A stretch of 64,000 nt of DNA from Agelas oroides (GCA_949130485.1 OX422197.1:6924991-6988990); one strand, 5' to 3'. Counted from the stretch's first letter, positions 1-11,727 are shown. Numbers and translations are program-made. Notes: a model not told the origin generated them from the letters alone.

Positions 1-177
1 GCTGTTGTTGACATGGTTACAAAATGTGCCAACACTTAGCAATGTAAACAAACATCCTTGTTAACTTGTACACCACAAAGGTTTCTTCGTATCTTATTAG
101 AGCTTACATGTACATGTAAGCACTTCATGCTAACGATGCGACTGTGCCACTGTATGTCGGGTGATAGTATGAATTTG

Positions 178-524
178 TAGCCCCGTTCGTAGGCCTTCCC
201 CGCCTCTACTATTTGATTGCTTCCACTATGCAAATATTTACAGTACACAACAAACAATCTTGAGCCCTTGATTGTAATGTCTGTCCAAGGACTGGAAGGC
301 CTGAATGTTCACAATGCAGTGCTGATACAACTCATTGTTCAGTACACTTGAGACTGATTAACACAAAGTTGGAATTATAACAGTCAGGCACTGCCCACCT
401 TCTGTCTACTTGACGTTACATGACTTCACCATACATGATGAGATCTCCCAGGTTTTCCCCCTCTGTGTTAGCATACTAAAAGCAATCAAATACTGGAAGT
501 GGGGAAGGCCTGGGAACGAGACTA
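178..524. mobile_element. Old MITE copy, 9-bp-TSD group
   Basis: The left end TAGCCCCGTTCGTAGGCC and the right end GGCCTGGGAACGAGACTA form imperfect terminal inverted repeats. The flanking 9-mers ATGAATTTG and AGGAACTTG match at 7 of 9 positions, which fits a decayed target duplication. The interior resembles the copy at 29,284-29,720, for example around the shared stretch ATCTCCCAGG. No coding sequence is visible. Confidence 0.6.
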
Positions 525-1350
525 AGGAACTTGTTCATATTGCTACAAGTTATATATCTTACATGTGTGTTGTCCATTTGCTCGTGCAGTGTGGGAAATG
601 ATGAGTATACATTATATAGTGACGTGTGCTGATAGTGCTTGAATGTTTGAGGGGCTTGTAAATAGACCTGGCCTTCCCATCCATACACCATTTCACCTTG
701 CATGAGTATGCCACAGCAGGGTAAAGCAATATGGTTGTGTCAGTCAGTCAGAATAGAATTTTCAGCAGTTTTTTTTATGTTGCCGGAAGTCCCTGCACAA
801 GCTGTCCTCATACCCAGACGGCAAAATCACCATCTGCAGGATTGTGTTTACGTACACTACTGTATTTGCTACTATTTTTTTTTTGTTTGAAGAGGAAGGT
901 GTGTAGGGTAAGTGCTCTCCTGGGCACTTCTAGTTGTGTTGTAAGAACCAAATTTTCAGGGTTTTTTTAATATTGGAAGTCACTGCATGGACTGTCCTCG
1001 TACACAGATGGCAAAATCTTTGTCTGGGTATGAAACTGTGAGTGAAATGGTAAGACCCAGCCATTTCAGAATGTGTAGACTACTGCTTGCTACTAGCTAC
1101 GTGTTCAGTAGTTTCAAGAGATGGCTAAATGCTCTTCTATAGGCAGTAATTATCACAGTGAAAGAACAGTATGTGATGCTATGTTTGACTCCCACACTGA
1201 GATTACAAGCATGCAGGGTAGAATGTAACTCTAATGCCCGGCCTCCATTCAAATCAGAGACATCAATGTCAAATCTTGTGTTGGTCCATGTTGCTGGCTG
1301 TGAGTGTGCACCTTTTCATAGTAGCTATCATGCACCATGCCAGGTAGCCT
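525..1350. other. No gene recognised
   Basis: I see no convincing exon with splice signals here. Short open frames are present but resemble nothing I know. Missing N-terminal exons of the downstream coiled-coil/GTPase gene could lie here or beyond the left edge. Confidence 0.4.
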
Positions 1351-1874
1351 CATTAGTTCACGATCGTACTGATGCTCCCATGTAGTATTAGGTCCCGCTA
1401 GTTCACGATCATACTGATGGTCCCATATAGTATTAGGTACCGCTAGTTCACGATGGTACTGATGGTCCCATGTAGTATTAGGTACCGCTAGTTCACGATC
1501 GTACTGATGGACCCATGTAGTATTAGGTACCGCTAGTTCACGGTCATACTGATGGTCACATGTAGTATTAGGTACCGCTAGTTTACGATCGTACTGATGG
1601 TCACATGTAGTATTAGGTACCGCTAGTTCACGATCATACTGATGGTCCCATGTAGTATTAGGTACTGCTAGTTCACGATCATACTGATGGTCACATGTAG
1701 TATTAGGTACCGCTAGTTGACGATGGTACTGATGGTCCCATGTAGTATTAGGTACCGCTAGTTCACGATCATACTGATGGTCCCATGTAGTATTAGGTAC
1801 CGCTAGTTCACGATCATACTGATGGTCCCATGTAGTATTAGGTACCGTTAGTTCACGATGGTACTGATGGTCAC
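1351..1874. repeat. 45-bp tandem repeat, about 11.6 copies
   Basis: A 45-bp unit built around GGTACCGCTAGTTCACGATC repeats at exact 45-bp spacing (unit starts at 1381, 1426, 1471 and so on to 1831) with only a few substitutions per unit. Forward frames hit TAG (in GTAGTATTAG) in every unit, so it is not a coding repeat. It ends about 70 bp before the first coiled-coil exon. Confidence 0.95.
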
Positions 1875-1947
1875 TGCTTGATTACTGTGTGGTACTGTGT
1901 ACATGTTTATGGTGTGTACATGTTCCCATGTTCTCTCCATTTGTTAG

Positions 1948-1980
1948 CTGCTGAGACAAGACAGGAGTAGAGGAAGACAG
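1948..1980 (+). CDS. Exon 1 (first seen) of coiled-coil/Roc/death gene
   Basis: This 33-bp exon lies between a TTGTTAG acceptor and a GTATGT donor and reads LLRQDRSRGRQ in phase 0. It belongs to a chain of small exons (33, 24, 21, 42 bp), all multiples of three and all joining in one open frame. On its own it is weak; its support is the shared phase and direction with the following exons. The start codon was not found, so the gene may begin upstream of the window. Confidence 0.5.
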
Positions 1981-2120
1981 GTATGTGTGTGTGTCAGTGG
2001 ACGTAGGTTGTCCTTGTGTTCATCAGTGTGAGTGTTGTTGTTAGGCCTGCTGGTTGAGATGAACTGTGACCATCCATTACTCTGCTTCACCTGCTGCTCT
2101 GTTTCTTGTTCCTCCTCCAG

Positions 2121-2144
2121 TATGACCAAAGAGATTATTCACAG
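2121..2144 (+). CDS. 24-bp microexon of coiled-coil/Roc/death gene
   Basis: The exon is flanked by a strong acceptor (CTCCTCCAG) and a consensus donor (GTAAGT). It encodes YDQRDYSQ in phase 0. Its strict splice signals and length divisible by three make it a credible microexon that could be skipped without changing the frame. Confidence 0.55.
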
Positions 2145-2458
2145 GTAAGTACAATCAACAGTAGTTGATATTAGCTCATATTACATAGTGAGCAAAACTC
2201 ATACAGTGTGTGACTACTATGGATGGCAGATGCTGAGTGTTATGTGAAATTAGGCAGAAGAGAGTAGAAGCATGCAATGACCACATCAACATTCAAACAG
2301 CTAAGCACCTGGTTCAGTGTACGTCTAGTCAAAATAGTAAAAAGGAACGACCATGACAGTGCTTCTTATGGATGATGCTGATGTATTCAAGACCACTGGG
2401 TACTGTGTGTGTGGCAGACATTGGAACATGTGCAGACACATAGTTCTATGTGTTCCAT

Positions 2459-2702
2459 CATAGATAATAGAGCACTGAAACGGGATTGGAAACGGACAAA
2501 AAATTTACGGGCAAACTCGGGTCGAAATAGCAGTCCGCCAGAAGCCATTTGACATTCAGGGAAAGAAGAAACACACATAACCACCACTCTCGCACAGTCG
2601 TCTACTGCCAATGCAGTGTGCGTCAGATCACGTGACCGAAATGATGATTCGACGTAAAATTATTGCCGTTTCCAATCCCTGTTCGTAGCTCTATTATCTA
2701 TG
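2459..2702. mobile_element. 244-bp MITE with 7-bp TSD (CATAGATAATAGAG family)
   Basis: The termini CATAGATAATAGAGC and GCTCTATTATCTATG are inverted repeats, and similarity continues inward (GGGATTGGAAACGG against CCGTTTCCAATCCC). Perfect 7-bp duplications GTTCCAT flank it at 2452-2458 and 2703-2709. The same termini occur at 46,479-46,508 and 46,608-48,357. No transposase frame is present. It lies in an intron of the coiled-coil gene. Confidence 0.9.
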
Positions 2703-3022
2703 GTTCCATTACTTGCTTGTTATGTATGCAGTACCCGGCAGTTGACATCCAGAGTCCATTTTTATCTGTCTTGCTTCTGGAACTTGTCATATTTTACTGT
2801 CAGACAATTGAACTGCTTACTTCCACTTTGCTGAATGCTGGGACCATTTGAGCTTTGACCCCAATGTGTGGTTGTTGTGTGCTCCTACTCTCCCTCCACT
2901 TCTCTCATCATTGCATGCTCCTGACAGTACATACTGCACAAACTATTTTCATTATTTCATAGTGTCAGTAAACATTCAGCATTCTGCCATTTATACTGGT
3001 ACTTGAGAGGTTTGATGTTGAT

Positions 3023-3364
3023 TACCGTATAGCGGGTATTTTTCGTGGGGGTGTATTCTTCGTGTTTTTCTCAGTCGAGTGGGGTCCACGAAAAATTAAC
3101 CCACGAAAACGTGTGACTCGTATCCCCGTGCGTGTAGTTCTACAGACAGTTGTGTCCATGAAACATGTCACTGCTACAATAGCTATCCTGCCAATAATAC
3201 TGCACAACTCTCCGTTGCGATCTCTGGTTGCGAGCATCTCTTGGTGGATGTCAATATCGAAAATTTGCTTTCCGCGAAAATTTAACCCGTGAAAATTTTC
3301 CATAATACAATAGATCGTGGTTTCGCGAAAATTTTGCCCTGCGAAAAATACCCGCTATACGGTA
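3023..3364. mobile_element. MITE with TACCGTATAGCGGG termini
   Basis: TACCGTATAGCGGGTATTTT at the left and its complement ending CCCGCTATACGGTA at the right form inverted repeats of about 23 bp. Internal CGAAAA/TTTTCG-rich subterminal repeats are also present. The TA at each edge fits a mariner-type TA target duplication. The interior is open on both strands for 75-90 codons, which I attribute to palindromy and not to a gene. Confidence 0.85.
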
Positions 3365-3420
3365 CTAGAAAGACAGTATAGACACTTATGAACAGTGATG
3401 CAAGTGCTGAGAAATAAGTC

Positions 3421-3502
3421 TAAGGGAAACATCTGGGATTCAGCTGAGATTTGAACTCAAGACCTTCTGAATACTAGTCTTACCACTAAGCCACTGGGAC
3501 CC
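3421..3502 (-). repeat. tRNA-like SINE head
   Basis: On the minus strand the sequence contains an A-box-like TGGCTTAGTGGTAAGAC and a B-box-like GGTCTTGAGTTCAAATC at tRNA-like spacing. A second B-box-like GGTCTTGGGTTGAAATCCC occurs on the plus strand near 3608. I did not fold a full cloverleaf, so this is called a tRNA-derived SINE fragment, not a tRNA gene. Confidence 0.5.
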
Positions 3503-3984
3503 CTGGACAGGGGAGTAGAAGACAACCTACCTGTAGCAGCAATGCCTGGGGGCCTCAGCTGAATTTTGTTTGATTCACACTCTCCCTCAAGTATTTAGTA
3601 TTCAGAAGGTCTTGGGTTGAAATCCCACCAGGATCCCAGGTATTTTCCGTGGGTTTCTTTCTCACTCTCTCAGCACTTCCGTCACTATACTAGCACTCTT
3701 TTAAGTTGCCTAGTAGCTACCCCTCTCCCTACTTCATGTGTCAGTACAACTCTCCCCACATCCTTGTTTTGATACAGTCCTTCATGTGCCACACCTCCTG
3801 CATGTACTGGGGAGACACCACTGTACATTATTGGTAGGGGTGGGACAGGGGTGCAGGGTGGGGGGAGACAGCATACAGTGTACTACCACAGCTGAGTCAG
3901 TCTCCAGTGTGAAGGCTGAGCATGTAGATTGACTGTAGGTGTGGTCTAGGTAGTTGCATGCTAGGTAGAAACACCACTAACAAG

Positions 3985-4075
3985 TAGCCTCGTTCCCAGG
4001 CCACTCCCCCCTCCAGTGTTTGATGGCTTGCAGTGTTTTGTTTACATGGTAGGAGAGCCTGTGGAGGAGGCCAAC
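3985..4075. mobile_element. Solo end of 9-bp-TSD MITE
   Basis: TAGCCTCGTTCCCAGGCCACTC matches the terminus of the abundant MITE group. I could not find a matching opposite end nearby, so the element is truncated or rearranged. Confidence 0.5.
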
Positions 4076-4382
4076 TAACAAGAGTGCTTCCTTCTTCATG
4101 TGCACTGATCATACATCAGTCAGTATATAATGAATTGAAAAGTGCCTAACCACGCCCAACTTAGTGAGGTGGATGTTAACAACCCTGCACATTGGTGTAG
4201 TGTGAATTAAGATCATCATGAAGTGGGTATTGAGTGTGGTGTACTACATTTAATGTAAATTTTAGCAGGAATCTATTTTTGATTTTCCACAGGTAGATAG
4301 TTAGTTTCCACAGTTAGTTTCGTAGTTCATAGTGTCCAATTGCTTTCATTATCACAAAAGGACATACACTGTCTAGTACCAG

Positions 4383-4517
4383 TGGTACTAGTGCTGGTAC
4401 TTACTGACTCGGACACAACTGTTTGTTGGCCTCTTCTGTAGCTCACCAGTGGTACTAGTGCTGGTACTGACTGACTCAGACACAACTGTTTGTTAATTGG
4501 CCTCTTCTCTAGCTCAC
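4383..4517. repeat. Direct duplication of about 64 bp
   Basis: Two adjacent copies share GGTACTAGTGCTGGTACT, then ACACAACTGTTTGTT and GCCTCTTCT. They differ by small indels. No gene is seen in it. Confidence 0.75.
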
Positions 4518-4678
4518 TAGCCTCACTGCTGGTAAAGTAGAGGACTCCTTGAGGTATCTCATGGCAGCTGTAGTTCTGTCTGACATTACCTCTTTAGAAA
4601 ATATTTTACAACTGGCGAAACAATTGCATACAACCTGGCTGTGATTGATATGAATCATGAATTTGCTGACCTTTGAAC

Positions 4679-4931
4679 CAGCAGTCATTCATGTAGACTC
4701 ACATAACATTCTGCACATAAATTTCTGGCTTTAGGGTACGACGTGCTTGGCAGCTTAAGTGCCTTTGTAGTTTATATCGACAAGAGGATGATACAAGTGT
4801 TCCAGTAGTCATTCATGTAGACTCATACATTCTACACATAAATTTCTGACTTTTGAGTGTGACTTGTTAGACAGTTTGATGGTCCCTTGTCTGTAGTGTA
4901 TGAATAGACAATTGACAATGGGATGATACAT
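4679..4931. repeat. Direct duplication of about 125 bp
   Basis: CAGTCATTCATGTAGACTCA, a following CACATAAATTTCTG, and GGATGATACA recur in the same order about 125 bp apart. The copies are diverged, so the duplication is old. Confidence 0.7.
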
Positions 4932-5412
4932 GTACTGTTTCTTGTACATGTGTATTCTATTTAATGCTGACCGTGCTGTTGTTTGTGTCCTTGAACTGTA
5001 TCTAAGTTTAGTAATAAACTATTTATCTCTCCTCATCTTCTGTGCCCCCTCCCTGTGCTTGAGCTACCCTCTCTCCTCCTCTAGTTGCCATGTTTATTTG
5101 AGTCAAGACACACGTCTGACCAGACAATTACAAACTGTGTTTATAAATGTGGTAGCAAAGAACTTTGACCTTCCCTCAGTCTAATACCTGGACTACCTAG
5201 TCTGGGTATGAGACTAACCTTCCTGTGGGTCATGTAGCTGTTAGATACAAGTGTAGTGATACAAGGAACAGCCTTGATAGTGTCTCCTCAGCATCTCACA
5301 TTGTGGTAGGTATAGAGCAAGATGATCATGTAGTAAACAGTATATTGATCATCATGGTGTAAACAATGTGTGTCCCACTTGTGACCTAATCCTGCCTTCA
5401 TCTCCCCTCCAG

Positions 5413-5433
5413 AGGATACAGGACTGGTCACAG
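5413..5433 (+). CDS. 21-bp microexon of coiled-coil/Roc/death gene
   Basis: It lies between CCCCTCCAG and GTATGT and encodes RIQDWSQ in phase 0. The ending resembles the RDYSQ of the previous microexon (both end in Y/W-S-Q), suggesting small exon duplications. At 21 bp it is easily missed by gene finders. Confidence 0.5.
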
Positions 5434-5891
5434 GTATGTACTGTACGTGTGTGTTCCTCTTGTGTACTAATCAGTAGCAGTGTCATGGTAACCAACCACA
5501 AGAGTGTGGCTAATGTCATGGTACAATATTGTGACCCATTGTTCTAGTGAGTGTATCATTATGAGCCTTAGCGTGTGTAGCTAATTGACAGGGACTTCCC
5601 CATATTGAATACCATAATGTATCATGACACATAGAATGATATGGGAAGGGGTCTAGCTGTGCGTGACTTACTGGATCAGTACCTCTCTAGCAATGGCACA
5701 TAATAGACATTCAGCACACAGAAGTGAAGGAGTAGAGTATTTGGATTGATATTTCCCACCGTACACCTGTGGAATGTGATATTGGTAGTTTTGTATGGCT
5801 GTGTAGTTGTGGGACTAGAAATGTTGTGTGATATTCATTTCACGGTCATTGCCCACCTCCTCCTCTCCCTCTCCATTACCTTCCACTGTAG

Positions 5892-5933
5892 GTGAAGGAA
5901 GAGGCCGAGCAACGACAAAGAGAGCTGGAGGAG
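5892..5933 (+). CDS. 42-bp coiled-coil exon
   Basis: The acceptor is TTCCACTGTAG and the donor GTAAGC. It encodes VKEEAEQRQRELEE in phase 0, a highly charged helix with coiled-coil character, which continues directly into the KKLLEA helix of the exon at 13,857. Confidence 0.65.
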
Positions 5934-6119
5934 GTAAGCCAAGATTGTGTGTTAACAATGGTGTACTGGGCTGTACCCCACTTACACCTAGTTGGTAATT
6001 TTATGGTTCGATTTCAAGAAAACAATCAAAGTTAGTGTTGTTGAGAGTTTTGTGGCTTACTTTTTATGGTCATGGAATTATTCTACACAACTCGTGACTT
6101 TCTAATTAAAACACACTTG

Positions 6120-6357
6120 TGCCAGTCCTGGATAGAAACTAAATATTCTGTTGCATATTTTGCGCTCATCACTGAGTTTGAACCACTGTATTGTTGAATT
6201 ACCATTGAGAGTGGGGCTCATCGTAGGTGTATGAATATCTGATGTGTCTGTGAGGTTCATATGAGCCCCACCCTAGTGGAAGTTGTGCAATACAGCTCAT
6301 TGATCGTGGTGGTGCACTCAAAATACACAATGTACTAATATTTGAGAGGACTGCCAC
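6120..6357. mobile_element. MITE with CAGTCCT termini, copy 1
   Basis: The left GCCAGTCCTGGATAGAAACT and right AGAGGACTGCCA are inverted. An inner inverted pair, GGGGCTCAT and ATGAGCCCC, surrounds the centre. The copy at 7576-7828 shares the termini and the same GGGGCTCAT core in the same order, defining a family. Confidence 0.75.
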
Positions 6358-6898
6358 ATTTATGGTAGCTCAGTGCATAGTCTTGTGAAGCCAGACTAGG
6401 CACATGTGTGAGAGTCTGGCTTTGTGAGACTACTCAATGTCAGTACAGTGGCTTTCACGGTATGAGAGGGTAGAGACAGAGGTACACCTGTGGTGGTGGA
6501 TACCTGTTGTAGGAGAGGTGCTCGTGTGTACCAGAGAGCCTGGAAACCATGGCAATCCCTGTGGTGTTGTTCTATCAAAGTATACTGGTGTGATTGTCAG
6601 GGCCTTACCAAGGTGTTTCCCGCAAGGAGATAGACCATGTCTGCTCTGATAAATGTTGGCAGCTGACTTCATTAGTATTTGAACTGTACCATATGCGGGA
6701 GGGTTACAACTACACACACTAATTCATGTACCATATTAGGAACAAGATCTGGTTTAGGTCTAAATTAATGTCCACTAAAAGTTACCAACCATACTGTGTA
6801 TTGTTGAGGGGTGTTGGTGTGAGCCGTAAGGGTGTTACTGATACCATATATGGTACTGTGACAGTGTGACTCACACTATGTGTTAAACAAGTTTCTTT

Positions 6899-7036
6899 TA
6901 GCCTCATCCCCAGGCCCCATTTAAAAAATCAGGAATAGGGCCTGGTCACACTTGCAGAAATTCTTATACGTGTTGAGTCAGCTGTCTTGTTCAGTCACAT
7001 TTGTCCATTACCAATCACCAAGTTCTTGACCACGTG
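6899..7036. mobile_element. Truncated 9-bp-TSD MITE
   Basis: TAGCCTCATCCCCAGGCCCC and the following roughly 130 bp match the left end of the element at 27,264-27,718 (shared TTGTCCATTACCAATCACC-like stretch). It stops abruptly where the next foldback element begins. Confidence 0.7.
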
Positions 7037-7041
7037 AAATA

Positions 7042-7573
7042 TCCCGTAAGCACCCATAGAAAAATAGGCACCCTGCATGAAAAGGCACCCCGCATGAAAA
7101 GACTGCGCAATTGGTGGCAAACAGAAGTGAATTTACTGATTCGGCTTTTTCAAACATAGCGGCTAATTTTTGCCAGTGTCTATCTCTTCGATTGTAAGCA
7201 AACTATCGACACAAGATATAGACCAAAAATTTAGGCAAGGCCTCTTGACAAAATGTATCCAGGAGTTAGTAAAAACCTCTCACAGATTTGTTAGTTTCAA
7301 GCGCTTTACGTTGGTGGGTGGGGGTTGGCAATGATTGATCGATATCATATTGCTGACTATATCTCTGGTTGTATGTAGAAAAGCTATAAACATTGGACAG
7401 AAATTAACAGAAAAAGAACCTCTAGGCCTAAAATATATCACGACTAATCCATTCGCACACAACTGCACACTACCAGAAAATTACAAGCACCCCATCAAAA
7501 TAAGCACCCCTCGAGAATAAGTGCTAATTTCGAAAATAGGCACCGGTGCTTATTATCCTGATTTTACGGTATA
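7042..7573. mobile_element. Foldback element rich in GCACC motifs
   Basis: The left side has CCCGTAAGCACCCATAG and AAAATAGGCACC. The right side has GAAAATAGGCACCGGTGCTT and ends TGATTTTACGGTAT. The ends are roughly inverted, but interior similarity is low. A similar motif cluster occurs at 48,845-49,070. Confidence 0.5.
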
Positions 7574-7575
7574 TG

Positions 7576-7828
7576 TGTGTCCTGAATAGAAGCAGATCTG
7601 TTTCGTATTTCGAGAGCCTCACCATATTTGAAACACTGTATCACTGAACTTTCATTATGGGCGGGGCTCATACACACTTCATGGAAACATTAGTTATTCA
7701 TGCGTCTATACGAAGCACGTATGAGCCCCGCCCTTAAGGGAAGTTTAGTGATACAGCACTTTGAACACGGTAATGTGCTTGAAACACACAATGGAATGAT
7801 ATTTGATTTCTATCCAGGACTGCCACAC
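7576..7828. mobile_element. MITE with CAGTCCT termini, copy 2
   Basis: Left GTGTGTCCTGAATAGAA and right TTCTATCCAGGACTGCCACAC are inverted. The inner GGGCGGGGCTCAT/ATGAGCCCCGCCC pair is a 13-bp perfect inverted repeat, and CTGTATCACTGAACTT pairs with AAGTTTAGTGATACAG further out. It is better preserved than copy 1. Confidence 0.8.
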
Positions 7829-8783
7829 ACAGTGTTACCCTCCTCTTCCCCCCTCATTGTGTTCACTGTTTAGAGGTGTGTCATAATTAGGAAGTAGTTT
7901 GTACATTGTCATCAGTGCAGTACAAGTGGGTGTGGCAGTGAAACAGGCATTCATATCTGATGGGAAGTGCCTAAGTTCACCATGATCCATGTTGCAGTTA
8001 CGTTATTTATTTATTTTTAACCATCATGCTGCCGATAGTTAAATACATTAGACCATTCAGTGTGCCTGGTCACGTGAAGTAGCTTATTGGCCAAATTGTT
8101 AAGGGAAAGGGTTAGGACTAGGGTTAGGTTTATGGCTGGGGACAGAGGATGCATTTTTTCCCTCTGGAATGTGATTAACATCTTTGTCTTTGTTGGTTTG
8201 GTAGTCTCTTATGGGTATTCAATAAGATGACGTAGCCGCAACATGGATTGCGGTGAACGTAGCCTCTCCCATATGTGATGGTAGCAATAAGGTTGGTTGA
8301 CAAAGCATTTCACTAGCATCATTCCCAGGCCCTTCCCAAATCTAGTTTGATTGTAGAACAGAGAGGACCTGAAATAATTAATCACATGGGTGATGTAGAG
8401 GATAGAGAGAAGGTAGAGAGGACTTAGTGGAATGTAGGCAGATTGTCAACTGTGCCCACACATGCAGTTATGCAGTCATGTAGCTGTGTTCTGACAGGGA
8501 TCTGTTCTGGCAGTTTTTTTGAGCAGTGTAGTAGTGAAAGTTTGAGGAAAGCCCGGGAAGGTGCATTCTTAGGGTTTGCTGTCACTTTGAAAGCAATTCT
8601 CTAAAGGGTATGTATGGCATTCAATTTGCCAGGTAAGCGAGGACGTTAAGGTAATTTTCAAACTTTCTAGTTTGTGTACACTCACCCATGACTTGCCGTA
8701 CTACCAGACAATGCATTGTGGTCCTGTTCAGTCCCCGGCCATAACACTTTCGCAACTAACCAAGTGTAATTTGGACAAAACTT

Positions 8784-8972
8784 AGCCTCATTCCCAGGTG
8801 AGTGTCTGGGAATGAGGGTCAACAAAACAATCAATGAAGTGTGGGAAATTGCCCACATACAGTTAAGTTCTCTTCACCTGTGACATTTCTCACATTTTAA
8901 GTTTTTCCAGGCTCTCCCCTTTCTGTTCGGAAGTTTTCATTCACTTATGGAAGTGCCTGGGAATGAAGCTAG
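8784..8972. mobile_element. 9-bp-TSD-group MITE without visible TSD
   Basis: The left end is TAGCCTCATTCCCAGG and the right end CCTGGGAATGAAGCTA. The flanking 9-mers do not match. A second inverted copy of the terminus (CTGGGAATGAGGG) lies only 11 bases inside the left end. Confidence 0.6.
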
Positions 8973-9065
8973 CATCCAAGTACTGAATTGGAGTAAACTA
9001 CATGTGTGTCACCCTCCTTCCTCCTTCCCTCCCTCCCCCTCACCCTCACCCTCTCATCTCCGTTT

Positions 9066-9127
9066 GATTTTGTTGTTGACCCTCATTCCCAGGTGAGTGT
9101 CTGGGAATGAGGGTCAACAACAAAATC
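9066..9127. repeat. Perfect 27-bp-arm hairpin
   Basis: Arms at 9066-9092 and 9101-9127 are exact reverse complements, separated by the 8-base loop GTGAGTGT. The arm contains CCCTCATTCCCAG, the MITE-terminus motif, so it is probably a head-to-head MITE remnant. Confidence 0.9.
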
Positions 9128-9212
9128 AACAAAACACGGGTAATTTCATGTGCTTAAAATTGGCTCAGGAATATAATTATGATCTTAGCGTCAAGTGGAC
9201 CACAGAGCTTGT

Positions 9213-9362
9213 CCTACCTCCTCTCCTTCCCTCCCTCTCTCCTCTACCTCCCTTGTCCTTCTCTTTCTCTCTCACTCCCTTTCCCCCTCCTTTCTCTTCC
9301 CCCTTCCCCTCCCATTCCATCCTCCCTCTTCTCCACCTCACTCTTTCCCCCCCTCCCCCCTC
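9213..9362. repeat. Polypyrimidine (CT-rich) tract
   Basis: About 150 bases are nearly pure C/T on the plus strand. It is one of several such tracts in this intron (also at 11.5, 12.2 and 12.9 kb). Confidence 0.85.
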
Positions 9363-10194
9363 TGAGTGGCTAGTCCCATTCTGTCATACGACACATCATA
9401 TTGCCCTCCCACCTCATTGTGTTGTGTTTGTAGAGATGTGTTCTAATTAGAGAGTAGTTTACAGTACGGTTGGTGTGGTGTTGAAATCTCTCTTGGTATC
9501 ACATACACAGTCTTGGTATCATGGTCAGGATTTTTAGAAGGGAGGCACGTGTACCAGAAACCTGGGGGAGGGTGTGGCAGGAACCAAAGTGGTGTTCGTA
9601 CGAAACCCCTCACTCCCCTCTTCTTTCCTCTCTGTGGGCTCAAATCTACTGATGTCACTCCCACAACATAGAAATGATAGAATGTACATTCATATATCTG
9701 CCAGTAGCAGTGAAGTTAGTGGGATGGGATGGATAGAACATTTTATTAAGTACCCCAAATTTATAGGTAAATTTTCACATCCATTTGCCCCCACCCACCC
9801 CCAAAATTTTATTGCTAGATTACAAGTAAAGGATCTGAGCAGGGGCATAGTGAAGAATGATTGAAGGTGTTTCTGGAAACCACCTTTAGATAAAAAATTA
9901 GACACAAGTTTTACACTAGCAGCTATTGACATGTCGTCATTTGTTGAGTATACAAAGACAACAAGAGCTTCCTGAATGTAGCCAAAGTGCCAATGCTGTC
10001 CTTCCCTTCCAATCCCCCCACTCCCCCCCACTTCTCACAAGTTAAACAAAGGGAACATTGTAACTTCACATATATGAATGGAGGATGGGTTAACACAATA
10101 ATGTGCACACACTAAATCTTTTTCCTCCAGTAAAAACACTTTGTTGTGGAAAATATTTATGGGAAAGAATAATGGGGCAATCAAAAAAATTAAA

Positions 10195-10224
10195 CCCCCC
10201 CCCCCACACACACACACACACGCA

Positions 10225-10269
<45 letters not shown>

Positions 10270-10311
10270 CACACACACCACACACGCACACACACACACA
10301 CCCACACACAA
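10195..10311. repeat. Poly-C then (CA)n microsatellite
   Basis: A run of C leads into about 105 bases of CA repeat with scattered CG and CC interruptions. Confidence 0.95.
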
Positions 10312-10754
10312 ACACTTAAGAGATGCCTGTGTTATTCCTTTTTTTCAGCCAATTATTCTATTATTGAAATTGATTGCCCATTATTCTCTCCATAACTTAT
10401 CTCATTATTTTCCACAACAGTGTTTTTCCTGGTGAAAAAAAATTTAGCGTTTAGTACCTGGCCTGACTTGGCGTAGAAATAGTCTCACAGGTTAGACTGC
10501 GAGATTACACTGCAACAAAAGGCAACGATTGCTTACAGTAGAGCTACATTGATGTCAACGTTTCACTTTCTGTTTGGGGCAGACGGTGTTGGTGATTGAG
10601 CAAAGAAGGCTGCTCCAACTAACTCGTCTCTACACTCACACTCAATGTCATAATAGTGCAATCACGTAAGCATGCTGTGATCACATGACTTCAATATTGT
10701 TTTATTTCTGCATACTTTTGCCTGCGTATGAACTTTCCAAATAATGTGCATCCC

Positions 10755-11206
10755 AAACACACACACACACAGACCCACACACACAGACCCACACACACAG
10801 ACCCACACACACAGACCCACAACACACATGCAAGCACCCGCGCACACACGTGTACGCACACACCACACACACAACACACTCACATACACACACACCCACA
10901 CACATGCACACACATGCAGACACACCCACACACACGCACGTGTATGCACACATGCACACACACACACAACACACACATACACACCCACACACATACACAC
11001 ACACAACGCACATGTATGCACACATGCACACACCACACACACAACACACACACACCCACACATACACACACATGTGTATGCACACATGCACACACCACAC
11101 ACACAACACACTCACATACACACCCACACACATGCAGACACACCCACACGCACACACATACACCCACACCCACATGTACACGCACACACACACACATGCA
11201 CACACC
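10755..11206. repeat. Interrupted (CA)n minisatellite
   Basis: About 450 bases of CA-rich sequence carry recurring interruptions such as ACCCACACACA and ATGCACACATGCACACAC. The long open frames here (His/Thr-rich one way, Cys/Val-rich the other) are by-products of the dinucleotide repeat. Confidence 0.95.
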
Positions 11207-11490
11207 ACATGAAACTCTAGACCATTCCACTAAGTACCCGTTTGAGGCTAACTTCTCATACCTTATCGTCCTATGTGTGTCCACCCCTCCCTACTCCCTC
11301 CTTCCTCCCACCTCCCCTCCTTCCTCCCCTCTCCCCGATAAGCTCCATTAATTCCATTCCTGACTTAATTACCAAATAAGCACCCTAAAACTGCATTCCT
11401 TATTGATTTTCACTTGGGAACCAGGCTCTGTTTATCACGGTACCTTTGACCAACTTTTTGAATTTTCTGCACACGAGCTTGTCCTACATC

Positions 11491-11723
11491 CTGTCCCTGT
11501 CTCTTCTTCCTCCTCCTCCCCCTTCCTTCTCCCCTTTCTGCTCCTGCTCTCCGCTCCCCTTTCCCTTCTCCCTTTCCCCATCTCCTCTCCACCTTACCCT
11601 TACCCTACTTTTCTAGCATTTTTCTCAGGTTCTTTAAAACATGGTCACCTCCTTATCTCCCTCTTTTCCTTTCCTTCCCCTGCCCCCCTCCTCCCCATCC
11701 TCCCTCTTCCCCCTTCCTCTGCC
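11491..11723. repeat. Polypyrimidine tract
   Basis: CT-rich on the plus strand, with brief interruptions around 11,615-11,650. Confidence 0.8.
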
Positions 11724-11727
11724 CTAG

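Noticed and set aside
3022-3303. Overlapping open frames on both strands
   Set aside because: They lie inside a palindromic MITE with TA-flanked TACCGTATAGCGGG ends.
10035-11351. His/Thr-rich and Cys/Val-rich proteins
   Set aside because: These frames are products of CA/GT repeats with no start context, splice signals or domain.
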